Assembly: GCF_003096595.1 (NCBI RefSeq)
Contig: NZ_QEKO01000005.1
Span: 124,001 to 188,000 of the forward strand
Reading direction: 5' to 3'
DNA from: Pusillimonas noertemannii
GTDB taxonomy: Bacteria; Pseudomonadota; Gammaproteobacteria; Burkholderiales; Burkholderiaceae_B
DNA length: 64,000 bases
Shown: positions 48,771 to 59,486 of the stretch, one piece after another
Position numbering within the stretch: position 1 is the stretch's first letter
How the letters are laid out: each line of letters starts with the position of its first letter
Notes under the pieces: model-generated
The model's database searches: none
The model's input: the letters and a program-made list of their open reading frames with translations, nothing else
What the model was told of the DNA's origin: nothing
Translations under genes and position numbers: made by a program

Positions 48771-50615
48771 TCAGCCCGCCGCGGAGCGGGGCGCCATGAA
48801 GCGCCTCGATCGCCATATCAAGCCCAAGCCAAGCAGCCAGAGAACCCCCGCCGCGCCTCCTCCGGAGCTCTCCGGTGGGGCGGGCGGCGGTGGCACGAAC
48901 AATGCGGCGTACCAGGCAATGCCCAGGTTGTCGGCTCCTTGCGATCTCTTGTCGTAATGGCTGTCGGACGTGAATATATGGCGCCCGGTGTTCTTGTCGT
49001 AAAAGCGGTACACGGGGTCGAGCCCGGGCCACGCCCTGTCGAAGGCGCCAAACGCGCGGCCTTCCAAGCTCCAGTCGGGATCTTGGTCCAGCACGGCCTG
49101 TTCCGCGGGATCAAGCGTGTACAGGCGGTCGCCGCTGGCCGAAGTGTAGGCAAGCACCGGGCTGACGCCGGCCCGGTCGGTTTCATTGGCGAAGGCGACC
49201 TGTTCGAGTTCGTGGCTTTGCCCGCCCACCAGTTGATTGGCCCATTGCGAGTCGCTGGTCAGGATGTCGGGTTGGTCCTTCGCACGCAGGCGAAATACCA
49301 CCGGCAGGTCACTGTCCAGGTCGTAGCCGGCGAGCGACTGGCTGGCGTGGCTGACCGTGCGCGGCTGATCAAGGCTATGGGCGATGGGAAACACCTGGGG
49401 CCGGGCGGGCATGGTGTATGTGGTGTCCGGCTGAGGCGTGCGCCCGGGGCCGCCGGGGTTGTAGATGTCGCTGTAGCCGGCCACGCCTGAAGTGGGTATT
49501 TCAACCGACTGCAGCAGGCGCACAGCGGCCGCATCGCCCTTGATCACAATGTCGAAATAATTGTCGTGGTCTTCGGAGTAATAGGCTCGGTCGGGCACGC
49601 CTTCCGTCGGTGCTCCCACCTCGGCCAGACCGACGATCTCGATTTTCCCGGCGCCCAGATCATAGATTTTGCCCGCCTTGTCCAGGACGATGGGATTTCC
49701 GCCGGAATCGAGTGCGTGCAGCCGGAAGAAGGTCTCGAAGTCTGTCGGCAGAAAACCGCTTACGCCGTCGGGCGAGAACCCGCCCGAGGTGAACAGGCGC
49801 AGCCGGTACTGGGCGTTGCCGCCGTACAGCGAATAGGCGTCGTTTGGGAACGCATTGCTGAGCGCGGGCGGCGGAAAGTCTCCGGCGGGTGAAAAACGGC
49901 TTAGCTTGGCGCCCACCAGAGCCGGTCCTGCCACGTAGGGGTTGCTGCTGGGCGCCGACAGCCCTGTCAAGGACACCGGCCCCTCCGGGCCGACCGCCAT
50001 CAAGGGCGAGTTTCCTTCGACGAAAGAGACCACCATCGGATAAACCGCGCCCACAGCGTCGGGGGACAGGCGATTGCCGAACTTGCCGAATACCACGATG
50101 ACGTGGCGCTCATTGTGGTCATAGTTGGGGTTGAGCGCGGCTGCCTGCGGCGTAACGATTTCGCCCGTGTTCAGCGTTATGGCGATGTTGTCGGGAGAGA
50201 CGGAGCCGGGCAGCAGGGGCCAACTGACTTCGATGGGCATGGCGTCGGCGAACTGCGGAGTGGCGCCAAAGCCCGCCACTGCCGAGCCAAGTACACCGGC
50301 GGCGCTGGTCAGATTGCGCAGCGGCGGTATTGGATCCAGCTGCGCCCAATCAAGATTCACCCCGGCTCCGGCTGCAATGGCGCGGGGCAGGTCGTCGGCG
50401 CCAAGCAGGTCGGGAACCCCGATAATGTTCTCGAAGCCGTAGTTGGCCGCGAGTATTTCGGGCTTGTCGGTCCAGAGGTCGGCGTTGATCAGCACGGGGC
50501 GCTGCAACTGGATGTAGGCGGGCGTTTGTTTTGCCGGATCGGCTATCGCGTGGGCGCTGCACAGCGGCAAAGCCAGCAGGGCGGCGACAAACGTTTTGGA
50601 TAAGACAGGCTTCAT
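48771..50615 (-). CDS. Exported GlyGly-CTERM protein with DUF5648-like repeats
   Basis: 614 residues from the ATG at 50615 (AGGAAA upstream), overlapping the rhombosortase stop as ATGA. Signal peptide about 1-25 (CSAHAIAD). The N-terminal two thirds is not a family I know. Residues about 480-570 hold two tandem units of the DUF5648 type (LAYTSASGDRLYTLDPAEQ and VYRFYDKNTGRHIFTSDS, followed by the AFGAF / WYAALF ends). The tail is a classic GlyGly-CTERM signal: Pro-rich linker, SSGGG at 583-587, a hydrophobic stretch 588-601 and RSRR at 602-605. Such tails are cut by rhombosortase, giving a surface-attached protein. The adjacent rhomboid gene makes this the likely dedicated substrate. Confidence 0.85.
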   Translation of the reverse strand: MKPVLSKTFVAALLALPLCSAHAIADPAKQTPAYIQLQRPVLINADLWTDKPEILAANYGFENIIGVPDLLGADDLPRAIAAGAGVNLDWAQLDPIPPLRNLTSAAGVLGSAVAGFGATPQFADAMPIEVSWPLLPGSVSPDNIAITLNTGEIVTPQAAALNPNYDHNERHVIVVFGKFGNRLSPDAVGAVYPMVVSFVEGNSPLMAVGPEGPVSLTGLSAPSSNPYVAGPALVGAKLSRFSPAGDFPPPALSNAFPNDAYSLYGGNAQYRLRLFTSGGFSPDGVSGFLPTDFETFFRLHALDSGGNPIVLDKAGKIYDLGAGKIEIVGLAEVGAPTEGVPDRAYYSEDHDNYFDIVIKGDAAAVRLLQSVEIPTSGVAGYSDIYNPGGPGRTPQPDTTYTMPARPQVFPIAHSLDQPRTVSHASQSLAGYDLDSDLPVVFRLRAKDQPDILTSDSQWANQLVGGQSHELEQVAFANETDRAGVSPVLAYTSASGDRLYTLDPAEQAVLDQDPDWSLEGRAFGAFDRAWPGLDPVYRFYDKNTGRHIFTSDSHYDKRSQGADNLGIAWYAALFVPPPPAPPESSGGGAAGVLWLLGLGLIWRSRRFMAPRSAAG

Positions 50616-51202
50616 TGGTGTTTTTCCTGTTGGGACAGCGTCGTGACGAGGGCGCCGGCAAAGCCTAGCCCGAACCCGTAGACGTGCGCAATGCTGATAA
50701 TGCGTCCGCCTATCATGGTTTGTTCCGCCGTCGAGGGGCCGACGCCCCATTGCCAGAGCATCCAGCCGGCAGTGGCCAGCAAGGCCAGGGCCGCCAGCCG
50801 GTCGCCGCGCCAGGCCTGGGGCAAGAGCCCCAACACGAACAACCCGTACAGCACGCCGGAAAGGCCCACATAGGCCGATACCTCGGGCGAGCACCACCAC
50901 AATAGCGCCCCCACACCCAAGGCCAGGCCCGCCGTCTTCAGCCAGACATGGCGATTGAAGAGTTGCGGCGCCAGGGCGCAGCACAGCAGCACGCCCAGCG
51001 CGTTGAGTGCGGCATGTGCCCAGCCAAGATGTACGAAGTGCGCGCAGAACAGTCGCCACCACTCGCCGTGCTCTATCGCCTGGCGGCTGAAACGCAAGGC
51101 GTCGCGCGCAGCGCCGCCGCCCGCCTGCAGCAGAAGCAGCGCGGCAGCCAGCGTCAGGGCGCGAGTCCAATGGTGGGCAAGTGTATGCATGTAAGGGGGC
51201 AT
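50612..51202 (-). CDS. Rhombosortase (rhomboid-family sorting protease)
   Basis: 196 residues if the ATG at 51202 is used; an ATG at 51190 is equally possible and no clear ribosome site separates them. Six membrane helices. The rhomboid-type site is complete: Ser115 in GLSGVLYG, His173 in AHVYGFGLG and Asn67 in HAALNALG. The short loop-1 (GEWWRLFCAHFVHLGWAHA) and overall size fit the rhombosortase group, which processes GlyGly-CTERM proteins. Its stop overlaps the ATG of exactly such a protein. Therefore it most likely cleaves that tail in the inner membrane. Confidence 0.85.
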   Translation of the reverse strand: MPPYMHTLAHHWTRALTLAAALLLLQAGGGAARDALRFSRQAIEHGEWWRLFCAHFVHLGWAHAALNALGVLLCCALAPQLFNRHVWLKTAGLALGVGALLWWCSPEVSAYVGLSGVLYGLFVLGLLPQAWRGDRLAALALLATAGWMLWQWGVGPSTAEQTMIGGRIISIAHVYGFGLGFAGALVTTLSQQEKHQ

Positions 51203-51279
51203 ATGGATGGATTCGCAAATGTATCTTATGATCGGCGGGCATGTCGACCACGAAAACAACGCGCCGCGCCTAGAGCATC

Positions 51280-51630
51280 ATGTACGAATCAAAGAACCAG
51301 CCCTTGCTGCCTCGCATGCGGTTTCTGCGCCGCACCGCCGTGCATGTGCTGTACGCACTGGCGATCATGGCGGCCACCGTCGTGATCGGCGTAGCCGCCC
51401 ATGTCTCGCTCGAACCCGTGCATTGGCACGAAGCGCTGCTCAACACCGCCCTTATCGTTGGGGGCATAGGCCCATACATCGTGCCTGAAACCGCTGCAGG
51501 CAAGTTGTTCTTTGCCCTGTACAGCATGTTCGTAGGCCTGGTGTTCGTGGGAACAATGGGCATCATTCTTGCGCCGCTTGTTCATCGCATCGTGCATCGA
51601 TTCCATCTGGATGAGGAGGACGGCGATTAA
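51280..51630 (+). CDS. Two-helix potassium-channel-like protein with altered filter
   Basis: 116 residues: basic N-terminus (LPRMRFLRRT), helix 1 (about 19-42), a pore-like re-entrant segment (about 47-66) and helix 2 (about 72-97), then a His/Asp/Glu-rich tail. The layout and the block WHEALLNTALIVGGIGPYIVP match the Ion_trans_2 pore, but the position of the K+ filter TVGYGD is occupied by IVGGIGP. Two-helix proteins with this GxGP form recur in proteobacteria in my memory; function is unknown. Divergent from the rhombosortase gene with 77 bases between. Confidence 0.7.
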   Translation: MYESKNQPLLPRMRFLRRTAVHVLYALAIMAATVVIGVAAHVSLEPVHWHEALLNTALIVGGIGPYIVPETAAGKLFFALYSMFVGLVFVGTMGIILAPLVHRIVHRFHLDEEDGD

Positions 51631-51650
51631 GGCGCAAGGGTTCAACACGC

Positions 51651-51677
51651 AAAAAGGCCCATCGTTGCCGATGGGCC
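51651..51677 (-). terminator. Terminator downstream of tRNA-Ala
   Basis: On the minus strand a perfect 9-bp stem GGCCCATCG/CGATGGGCC (51656-51664 with 51669-51677), loop of four, followed by five T (complement of 51651-51655). It begins 14 bases past the tRNA 3' end. Confidence 0.85.
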
Positions 51678-51690
51678 CTTGCCTTGAATC

Positions 51691-51766
<76 letters not shown>

Positions 51767-51855
51767 GAAAGCTGGCTATTTTAGCAAAACATCGGCCGCT
51801 GTGTGGGCGCCGCGGGCAGAAATATCCGTTGAGGCTTTGCGGGTATGCTTGTCCT

Positions 51856-54062
<2,207 letters not shown>

Positions 54063-54123
54063 GCCTTTCAGAGTCAGGCCCGCCCAGCCGAGCGGGGCCG
54101 ATGCACGAAAGGGCATCAAGGTA

Positions 54124-54155
54124 AAAAAATAGCCGCTACGAAGCGGCTATTTTTT
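54124..54155. terminator. Bidirectional terminator between argG and argF
   Basis: Perfect 14-bp stem AAAAAATAGCCGCT (54124-54137) and AGCGGCTATTTTTT (54142-54155) with loop ACGA. The U-rich arms on both strands suit termination of convergent argG (plus) and argF (minus). The next 100 bases up to the argF stop show nothing else. Confidence 0.9.
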
Positions 54156-54256
54156 CAGGGGTAATTGCGATAGCAAGGCGGCATCATGGCGGAGCCTGTG
54201 CAGGCGATACTCAGTCGCCATGCCTGGAAAGCCCTGGGGGGGGCGGTACGAGAAGC

Positions 54257-55192
54257 CTACAAATGCCCCAGCAGCAGGAACTCCATCAGCGCCTTCTGCA
54301 CGTGCATGCGGTTCTCGGCTTCGTCCCAGACGACGCTTTGCGGGCCGTCGATGACGTCGGCGCTGACCTCTTCGCCGCGGTGGGCGGGCAGGCAGTGCAT
54401 GAAGAGGGCGGCGGGGTCGGCCGCAGCCATCATCTCGGCGTCGACGCACCAGTTGGCAAAGGCCTTGCGGCGCGCCTCGTTTTCATCTTCGTAGCCCATG
54501 CTGGTCCAGACGTCGGTGGTGACCAGGTGGGCGCCACGGCAGGCCTCTATGGGGTCGTCGAACTGGCGCAGCACTTGCGCGGACGGCTGGCCGATGCGGG
54601 CGGCCTCGAGCTGGTAGCCCTTGGGGGCCGAGACGTGCAGCGTAAAGCCCAGTATCTCGGCGGCCTGCAGCCACGTATAAGCCATGTTGTTGGCATCGCC
54701 TATCCAGGCGACCGTCTTGCCCTGGATGGGGCCCTGGTGCTCGATGAAGGTGAAGATGTCGGCCAGGATCTGGCAGGGATGGAATTCGTTGGTAAGCCCG
54801 TTGATGACCGGCACGCGCGAGTGGGCGGCAAAGCGTTCGATGCGTGTCTGCTCGAAGGTGCGGATCATCACCAGGTCGACCATGCGCGAGATGACGCGCG
54901 CGGTGTCTTCGATGGGTTCAGAGCGGCCCAGCTGCGAATCGCCGGTGGTAAGGTGGATGACCGAGCCGCCCATCTGGTACATGCCGGCCTCGAACGAAAC
55001 CCGGGTGCGCGTGCTGGCTTTTTCAAAGACCATGGCCAGGTTGCGGTCGTGCAGGGGGCGATGCGGTTCGTAGCGCTTGAACTTGTCCTTGATGAGCTTT
55101 GCCCGGTCGAACAGGTACAGGATTTCTTCTTTGGTAAAGTCGCGAAACTGAAGAAAATGCCGCAGGGGGCCTGTTTGCTGTTGCTGGGACAT
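54257..55192 (-). CDS. argF: Ornithine carbamoyltransferase
   Basis: 311 residues from the ATG at 55192 (the frame above it runs into non-coding sequence). Carbamoyl-phosphate site STRTR (60-64), the HPCQILAD block with catalytic His, and the ornithine motif FMHCLPAHRG. Forms citrulline from ornithine and carbamoyl phosphate in the cytoplasm. A possible -10 TACAAT on the minus strand lies about 30 bases upstream of the ATG, in the 116-base gap to the divergent DUF3579 gene. Confidence 0.97.
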   Translation of the reverse strand: MSQQQQTGPLRHFLQFRDFTKEEILYLFDRAKLIKDKFKRYEPHRPLHDRNLAMVFEKASTRTRVSFEAGMYQMGGSVIHLTTGDSQLGRSEPIEDTARVISRMVDLVMIRTFEQTRIERFAAHSRVPVINGLTNEFHPCQILADIFTFIEHQGPIQGKTVAWIGDANNMAYTWLQAAEILGFTLHVSAPKGYQLEAARIGQPSAQVLRQFDDPIEACRGAHLVTTDVWTSMGYEDENEARRKAFANWCVDAEMMAAADPAALFMHCLPAHRGEEVSADVIDGPQSVVWDEAENRMHVQKALMEFLLLGHL

Positions 55193-55308
55193 ATTAAGCC
55201 TTGGGTCAAAGACGACTATTGTAGCTATCATATACAATCTTCGCGCAGCGCCGAAATTTCATGGTCGGCGCGGCGCAAGGATGTTCTCTTTAGTTTTGCA
55301 GGTTCGAG

Positions 55309-55635
55309 ATGCCGGAAGATCAACAGCAGGGCGTGGTCAAGCAATTCATCATTCATGGCGTTACCCGCTCGGGACAACGCTTTCGGCCCAGCGACTGGGC
55401 CGAGCGCCTGGCAGGGGTCATGTCCCCGTTTCGTCCGGGGGGCTCGGGCGGCGGCCCGCTCAGCTACTCTCCCTATGTCGTGCCCACGGTCGTCGAGGGG
55501 TTGCGCTGCGTCGTCGTAGACCATCGCTTGCGCCAGCTCGAACCCCTGGCCTGGAACTTTGTCGAAGAGTTCGCCCGCGACAACGACTTGCGAACATCAG
55601 AAAGGGAAATCCCAACACGAATGCGCCCGGGCTAA
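55309..55635 (+). CDS. DUF3579-family protein
   Basis: 108 residues, soluble, no signal. The pattern FIIHGVTRSGQRFRPSDWAERLAGV at residues 13-37, then YVVPTVVEGLRCVVVD and LEPLAWNFVEEFARDNDL, is the DUF3579 family, which is found mainly in beta- and gammaproteobacteria. Function unknown. In relatives it sits next to argF as here. Its stop codon lies within the hairpin of the following terminator. Confidence 0.9.
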   Translation: MPEDQQQGVVKQFIIHGVTRSGQRFRPSDWAERLAGVMSPFRPGGSGGGPLSYSPYVVPTVVEGLRCVVVDHRLRQLEPLAWNFVEEFARDNDLRTSEREIPTRMRPG

Positions 55636-55647
55636 CCGGGCTTTTTT
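55625..55647 (+). terminator. Terminator of the DUF3579 gene
   Basis: GCCCGG-GCTAA-CCGGGC (55625-55641) followed by six T. The loop contains the stop codon TAA. The left arm also overlaps the stop region of the convergent dehydrogenase gene. Confidence 0.85.
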
Positions 55648-56621
55648 ATTGCCGCGGCTTGCGGCACAGGGGTCAGCACCTTGCCGCTGCGCGCATACGA
55701 TTCCGCGTTCTCGACCACCAGGTTGACCATGGCTTGCCGCGTCTCGAGGGTGGCGCTGGCAATGTGGGGCATCAGCACCACGTTGTCCAGGGCCTTCAAG
55801 GCTTCGGGCACGTGGGGTTCGGACTCGAATACGTCAAGCCCTGCGGCGGCGATGGTGCCGTGGGCAAGCGCTTCGATCAGGGCTTTTTCGTCTACGACCG
55901 AGCCGCGCGCCACGTTGATCAGCACGCCTTCGGGGCCCAGGGATTCGAGCACGCGTTGGTTGATCAGGTGCCGGGTTTCAGGGCCGCCCACGGTGGCCAC
56001 CACGAGGATGTCGCACCAGTCGGCCAGAGCGAGCAGATCGCTTTCGTAGGTCCAGGCCACGTCGTTTCGGGGCCGGCGGTTGTGGTAGCGCAGGTCCATC
56101 TCGAAACCTGAGGCGCGCTGGGCTACGGCCAAGCCCACGCGGCCAAGCCCCACAATGCCCAGACGCTTGCCCGTGACCCGCCTGCCCAGGGGCAGGGTGG
56201 CCAACTGGCTTTCCCATTTGCCTTCGCGCACAAAACGCTCGGCGTGGCCCATGCCGCGCAGGGTGGAAAGAATCAGGCCCCAGGTAAGGTCGGCAACGCA
56301 ATCGTTGAGGACGTCGGGCGTGTTGCTGACCTGGATGCCGTGCGCATGCGCATGCCCGATGTCTATGCTGTCGTAGCCCACGCCAAGGCTGCAGATGGCC
56401 TTGAGATTGGGAAGCTGGTCGATCAGCGCGGCCCGGGCGGCATGGAAGGCGCTGGTAAGCAAGACTTCGACCTCTTCGCCGTGGTCGCGCATCAGTTGGT
56501 TCGGGTCGTCGGCTTCCCACAGTTTGAGGCAGTGGTAGCGCTTTTCCAGGCGTTGCTGGGCATCGGGCAGGACTTTGGGCAGGGCAAGAAGCTGCAGCAG
56601 TGTGGGCTTGGTATCGGGCAT
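55632..56621 (-). CDS. D-2-hydroxyacid dehydrogenase (GhrB-like)
   Basis: 329 residues. NAD(P)-binding GLGRVG (159-164 region), catalytic Arg239 (NVARGSVVD), Glu268 (GLDVFESEP) and His286 (MPHIASAT). This is the D-isomer-specific 2-hydroxyacid dehydrogenase family; the closest remembered relatives are glyoxylate/hydroxypyruvate reductases and 2-ketogluconate reductase, so the substrate is uncertain. Convergent with the DUF3579 gene; the stops are 3 bases apart. Confidence 0.88.
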   Translation of the reverse strand: MPDTKPTLLQLLALPKVLPDAQQRLEKRYHCLKLWEADDPNQLMRDHGEEVEVLLTSAFHAARAALIDQLPNLKAICSLGVGYDSIDIGHAHAHGIQVSNTPDVLNDCVADLTWGLILSTLRGMGHAERFVREGKWESQLATLPLGRRVTGKRLGIVGLGRVGLAVAQRASGFEMDLRYHNRRPRNDVAWTYESDLLALADWCDILVVATVGGPETRHLINQRVLESLGPEGVLINVARGSVVDEKALIEALAHGTIAAAGLDVFESEPHVPEALKALDNVVLMPHIASATLETRQAMVNLVVENAESYARSGKVLTPVPQAAAIKKPG

Positions 56622-56704
56622 GGGCGGTTGGCTGACGAGTGCAGGGACTGGGGGCTATTGCTTCGTCGAAAACTATAACCCGAAAGCACAGGGCCGGCCG
56701 GCGC

Positions 56705-56734
56705 AAAAAAAACAGGACGCCGATGCGTCCTGTT
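56705..56734 (-). terminator. Terminator of rpsT
   Basis: On the minus strand AACAGGACGC-loop-GCGTCCTGTT (56711-56734, loop of four) followed by eight T (complement of 56705-56712). It lies 47 bases beyond the rpsT stop. Confidence 0.9.
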
Positions 56735-56780
56735 CTATGGGGGCTGGCCCCGAGCCGATTAAACCGAAAGCTGCGTGGCT

Positions 56781-57044
56781 TTAGGCCAGTGCCTTGACGG
56801 CGGCAGCCAAGCGGCTTTTGTGGCGGGCAGCCTTGTTTTTGTGGATGATTTTCTTGTCGGCCACGCGGTCGATGACGCTGGTGGCTTTTTGCAGGACTTC
56901 GGTAGCCACGGCTTTGTCGCCGGCTTCGATGGCCTGGCGCACGCGCTTGATCGATGTGCGAAGCATCGAGCGCATGCTGGAATTATGCTTGTTGCGCGCA
57001 ACCGATTGGCGGGCGCGCTTGCGTGCTTGGGCGGTATTAGCCAT
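56781..57044 (-). CDS. rpsT: 30S ribosomal protein S20
   Basis: 87 residues, very basic, helical. The start [19 protein letters not shown] and the core [19 protein letters not shown] (positions 21-39) are typical of bS20. Binds 16S rRNA early in assembly. It is transcribed in the same direction as murJ, 63 bases downstream of it, and ends in its own terminator. Confidence 0.97.
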   Translation of the reverse strand: MANTAQARKRARQSVARNKHNSSMRSMLRTSIKRVRQAIEAGDKAVATEVLQKATSVIDRVADKKIIHKNKAARHKSRLAAAVKALA

Positions 57045-57107
57045 AGGTGTTTTGTGGGTCTGTGTTAGCTGCTGCTAGGTTTAATCGGCAAAGACAGCTA
57101 GTCTACC

Positions 57108-58664
57108 TTATAAACCCCTTTTTGTAAAGTGCCTGGGCCTGAACCCGCAAACGAACAACACGCCGAAATACACCGCGGCAGCCGCCACGAGCACGCCGGC
57201 CAGCATCAGCGCGCGCTCGCCCCCGTGTACCGAAGGTCCGACCCAGTCGATGCGGCTGTTGGCCAGCCACAGCAGGCCGCTCAGGGCGGCCATGGCGGGC
57301 GCGCAGCGCGCCCCGAAGGCGGTCCAGCCCCGCGAGGGGCGATAGACACCGCGCCGGCGCAGCAGCACCAGCAGCATCAGGGCGTTGAAAGTGGCGCCCA
57401 GCCCGATGGAAAGCGCCAGGCCCGCATGCTGGAACAGCGGCACGAAGATGAGGTTCATCGCCTGGGTCAGTACCAGCACGACGATGGCGATGCGCACCGG
57501 CGTGCGGATGTCCTGCTTGGCATAGAAGCCCGGCGCCAGGATTTTGATCGCCAGCAGGCCCAGCAGGCCGACGGCGTAGGCCATGACCGCCAGCCGTGTC
57601 TGCTGCACGTCCGCGGCGCCGAAGGCCCCGTAATTGAACAGCGTGGCGACCAGGCCTTCGGAAAGCAGGGCCATGCCCAGGGCCGCCGGCAGCCCCAGCA
57701 GGACGACCAGACGCAGGCCCCAGTCGAGCAGGGCGTTGTAGCCTTCATGGTCGTCACGCGCGTGCGCGGCCGACAGGCTGGGCAGCAGGACGGTGCCCAG
57801 GGCGATGCCCAGCAGGGCGGTGGGAAACTCCATCAGCCGGTCGGCGAACGACAGCCAGGTGACGCTGCCCGAAGCCAGCCAGGTGGCGATATTGGTGTTG
57901 ATGAGCAGCGAGATCTGCGCCACCGAGACGCCCAGGGTGGCCGGCACCATCAGGCGCGCGATGCGGCGCACGGTGGAGTCGCGCCAGGCCTGGCGCACAT
58001 CGAGCGACATGCGCGGGCGCAGCCCCAGCCGCGAAAGGGCTGCCCATTGCACCGCCAGCTGGGCGATGCCCCCGAGCATCACGCCCGCCGCCAGCGCATA
58101 GATGGGCACGTCGAAATAGGGCACCAGGAACAGGCAGGCGCCTATCATGCTGAGGTTGAGCAGCACGGGCGTGAAGGCCGGTACGGCGAAACGGCTCCAG
58201 GTGTTGAGCACGCCCGAGGCGAAGGCCACCAGCGACATGCACAAAATATAAGGGAACATCAGCCGCGTCATCCATACGGCGGCGTCGAAGGCTGTTTGCC
58301 TGGATTCGGCCAGCAGCCCGCTGGCCATGGCCGTTACCACCCAGGGCGCGGCGATGATGCCGGCCGCCGTGACGCCCATCAGTATCACGGTCAGCAGCAG
58401 GGCCACGCGGTCGAGCAGCACCTTGACCGTTTCGGGCGTGCCCTGGTTGCGCGCTTCGCCCAGTATGGGTACGAAGGCTTGCGAGAAGGCGCCCTCGGCG
58501 AAGAGCCGGCGCAGCAAGTTGGGAATGCGGAATGCGACCCAGAAAGCGTCGGTCAGGGGGCCCGCCCCGAAAGAACTGGCGATGAGTATGTCGCGGAACA
58601 GGCCCGTGATGCGTGAGCACAAGGTAAGGCCGCTGACCGTGGCGGCCGACCGGAGCAGGCTCAT
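57108..58664 (-). CDS. murJ: Lipid II flippase MurJ (MviN)
   Basis: 518 residues, 14 membrane helices. The family start SLLRSAATVSGLTLCSRITG and the blocks GPLTDAFWVAFRIPNLLRRLFAEGAFSQAFVP (positions 36-67) and FPTALLGIALGTVLLPSLS are characteristic of MurJ/MviN. Essential family role: moving the peptidoglycan precursor lipid II across the inner membrane. The gene begins 6 bases after a dehydrogenase gene on the same strand and is followed by rpsT. Confidence 0.96.
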   Translation of the reverse strand: MSLLRSAATVSGLTLCSRITGLFRDILIASSFGAGPLTDAFWVAFRIPNLLRRLFAEGAFSQAFVPILGEARNQGTPETVKVLLDRVALLLTVILMGVTAAGIIAAPWVVTAMASGLLAESRQTAFDAAVWMTRLMFPYILCMSLVAFASGVLNTWSRFAVPAFTPVLLNLSMIGACLFLVPYFDVPIYALAAGVMLGGIAQLAVQWAALSRLGLRPRMSLDVRQAWRDSTVRRIARLMVPATLGVSVAQISLLINTNIATWLASGSVTWLSFADRLMEFPTALLGIALGTVLLPSLSAAHARDDHEGYNALLDWGLRLVVLLGLPAALGMALLSEGLVATLFNYGAFGAADVQQTRLAVMAYAVGLLGLLAIKILAPGFYAKQDIRTPVRIAIVVLVLTQAMNLIFVPLFQHAGLALSIGLGATFNALMLLVLLRRRGVYRPSRGWTAFGARCAPAMAALSGLLWLANSRIDWVGPSVHGGERALMLAGVLVAAAAVYFGVLFVCGFRPRHFTKRGL

Positions 58665-58670
58665 GGGTGC

Positions 58671-59429
58671 TTACTTGGGTGCCATGCGGATGGCGCCGTC
58701 CAGGCGGATGGTCTCGCCGTTGAGCATTTCGTTCGTGATGATGCTGTGGACCAGCTTGGCATAGTCTTCCGGACGGCCCAGGCGCGAGGGGAAGGGGATG
58801 CTGGCGGCGAGCGAGTCCTGCACTTCCTGGGGCATGCCGAACACCATGGGCGTGCCGAAAATGCCCGGCGCGATGGTGACGCAGCGTATGCCCACCTTGG
58901 ACAGGTCCCGCGCGATGGGCAGCGTCATGCCCGCCACGCCGGCCTTGGAGGCCGAGTATGCCGCCTGGCCGATCTGGCCGTCGTAGGCGGCCACCGAGGC
59001 GGTGTTGATCAGCACGCCGCGCTCGCCGGTGGATTCGGGCTGGTTTTCGCCCATGGCGGCCGCCGCAAGGCGGACCATGTTGAAGGTGCCCACCAGGTTG
59101 ATCATGACGACTTTCTGGAAGAGTTCCAGGGCGTGGGGGCCGTTCTTGCCCACTGTGCGCGAGGCCGGCGCAACGCCGGCGCAGCTGACCAGGCCGAACA
59201 GGGGGCCCAGCTTCTTGGCGGCCTCGACGGCGGCAACGCCGTCGGCTTCCTGGGTGACGTCGCAGTGCACATAAGTCTGGCCCAGCTCGGCGGCCAGCTG
59301 CTTGCCGGCTTCATCTTGCACGTCGGCCAGCACCACCTTGGCGCCCTCGGCGACCAGCATGCGGGCCGTGCCCGCGCCCAGGCCCGATGCGGCGCCCGTG
59401 ACGACGAATACTTTGTTCTTTATCTCCAT
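58671..59429 (-). CDS. Short-chain dehydrogenase, 3-hydroxyacyl-CoA type
   Basis: 252 residues. NAD-binding TGAASGLG (11-18), catalytic Ser145, Tyr158 and Lys162 (NTASVAAYDGQIGQAAYSASK). The start and the block APGIFGTPMVFGMPQEV resemble 3-hydroxyacyl-CoA dehydrogenase type 2 (HSD17B10-like), so a role in fatty or branched-chain acid breakdown is likely. It sits between adk (57 bases) and murJ (6 bases), an odd place for a catabolic gene. Confidence 0.88.
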   Translation of the reverse strand: MEIKNKVFVVTGAASGLGAGTARMLVAEGAKVVLADVQDEAGKQLAAELGQTYVHCDVTQEADGVAAVEAAKKLGPLFGLVSCAGVAPASRTVGKNGPHALELFQKVVMINLVGTFNMVRLAAAAMGENQPESTGERGVLINTASVAAYDGQIGQAAYSASKAGVAGMTLPIARDLSKVGIRCVTIAPGIFGTPMVFGMPQEVQDSLAASIPFPSRLGRPEDYAKLVHSIITNEMLNGETIRLDGAIRMAPK

Positions 59430-59486
59430 GATTTTCCTCTAGGTGGGACGGGTGTCGTGCCCGCCCCGGCTGCTATGGCGTGCTTC

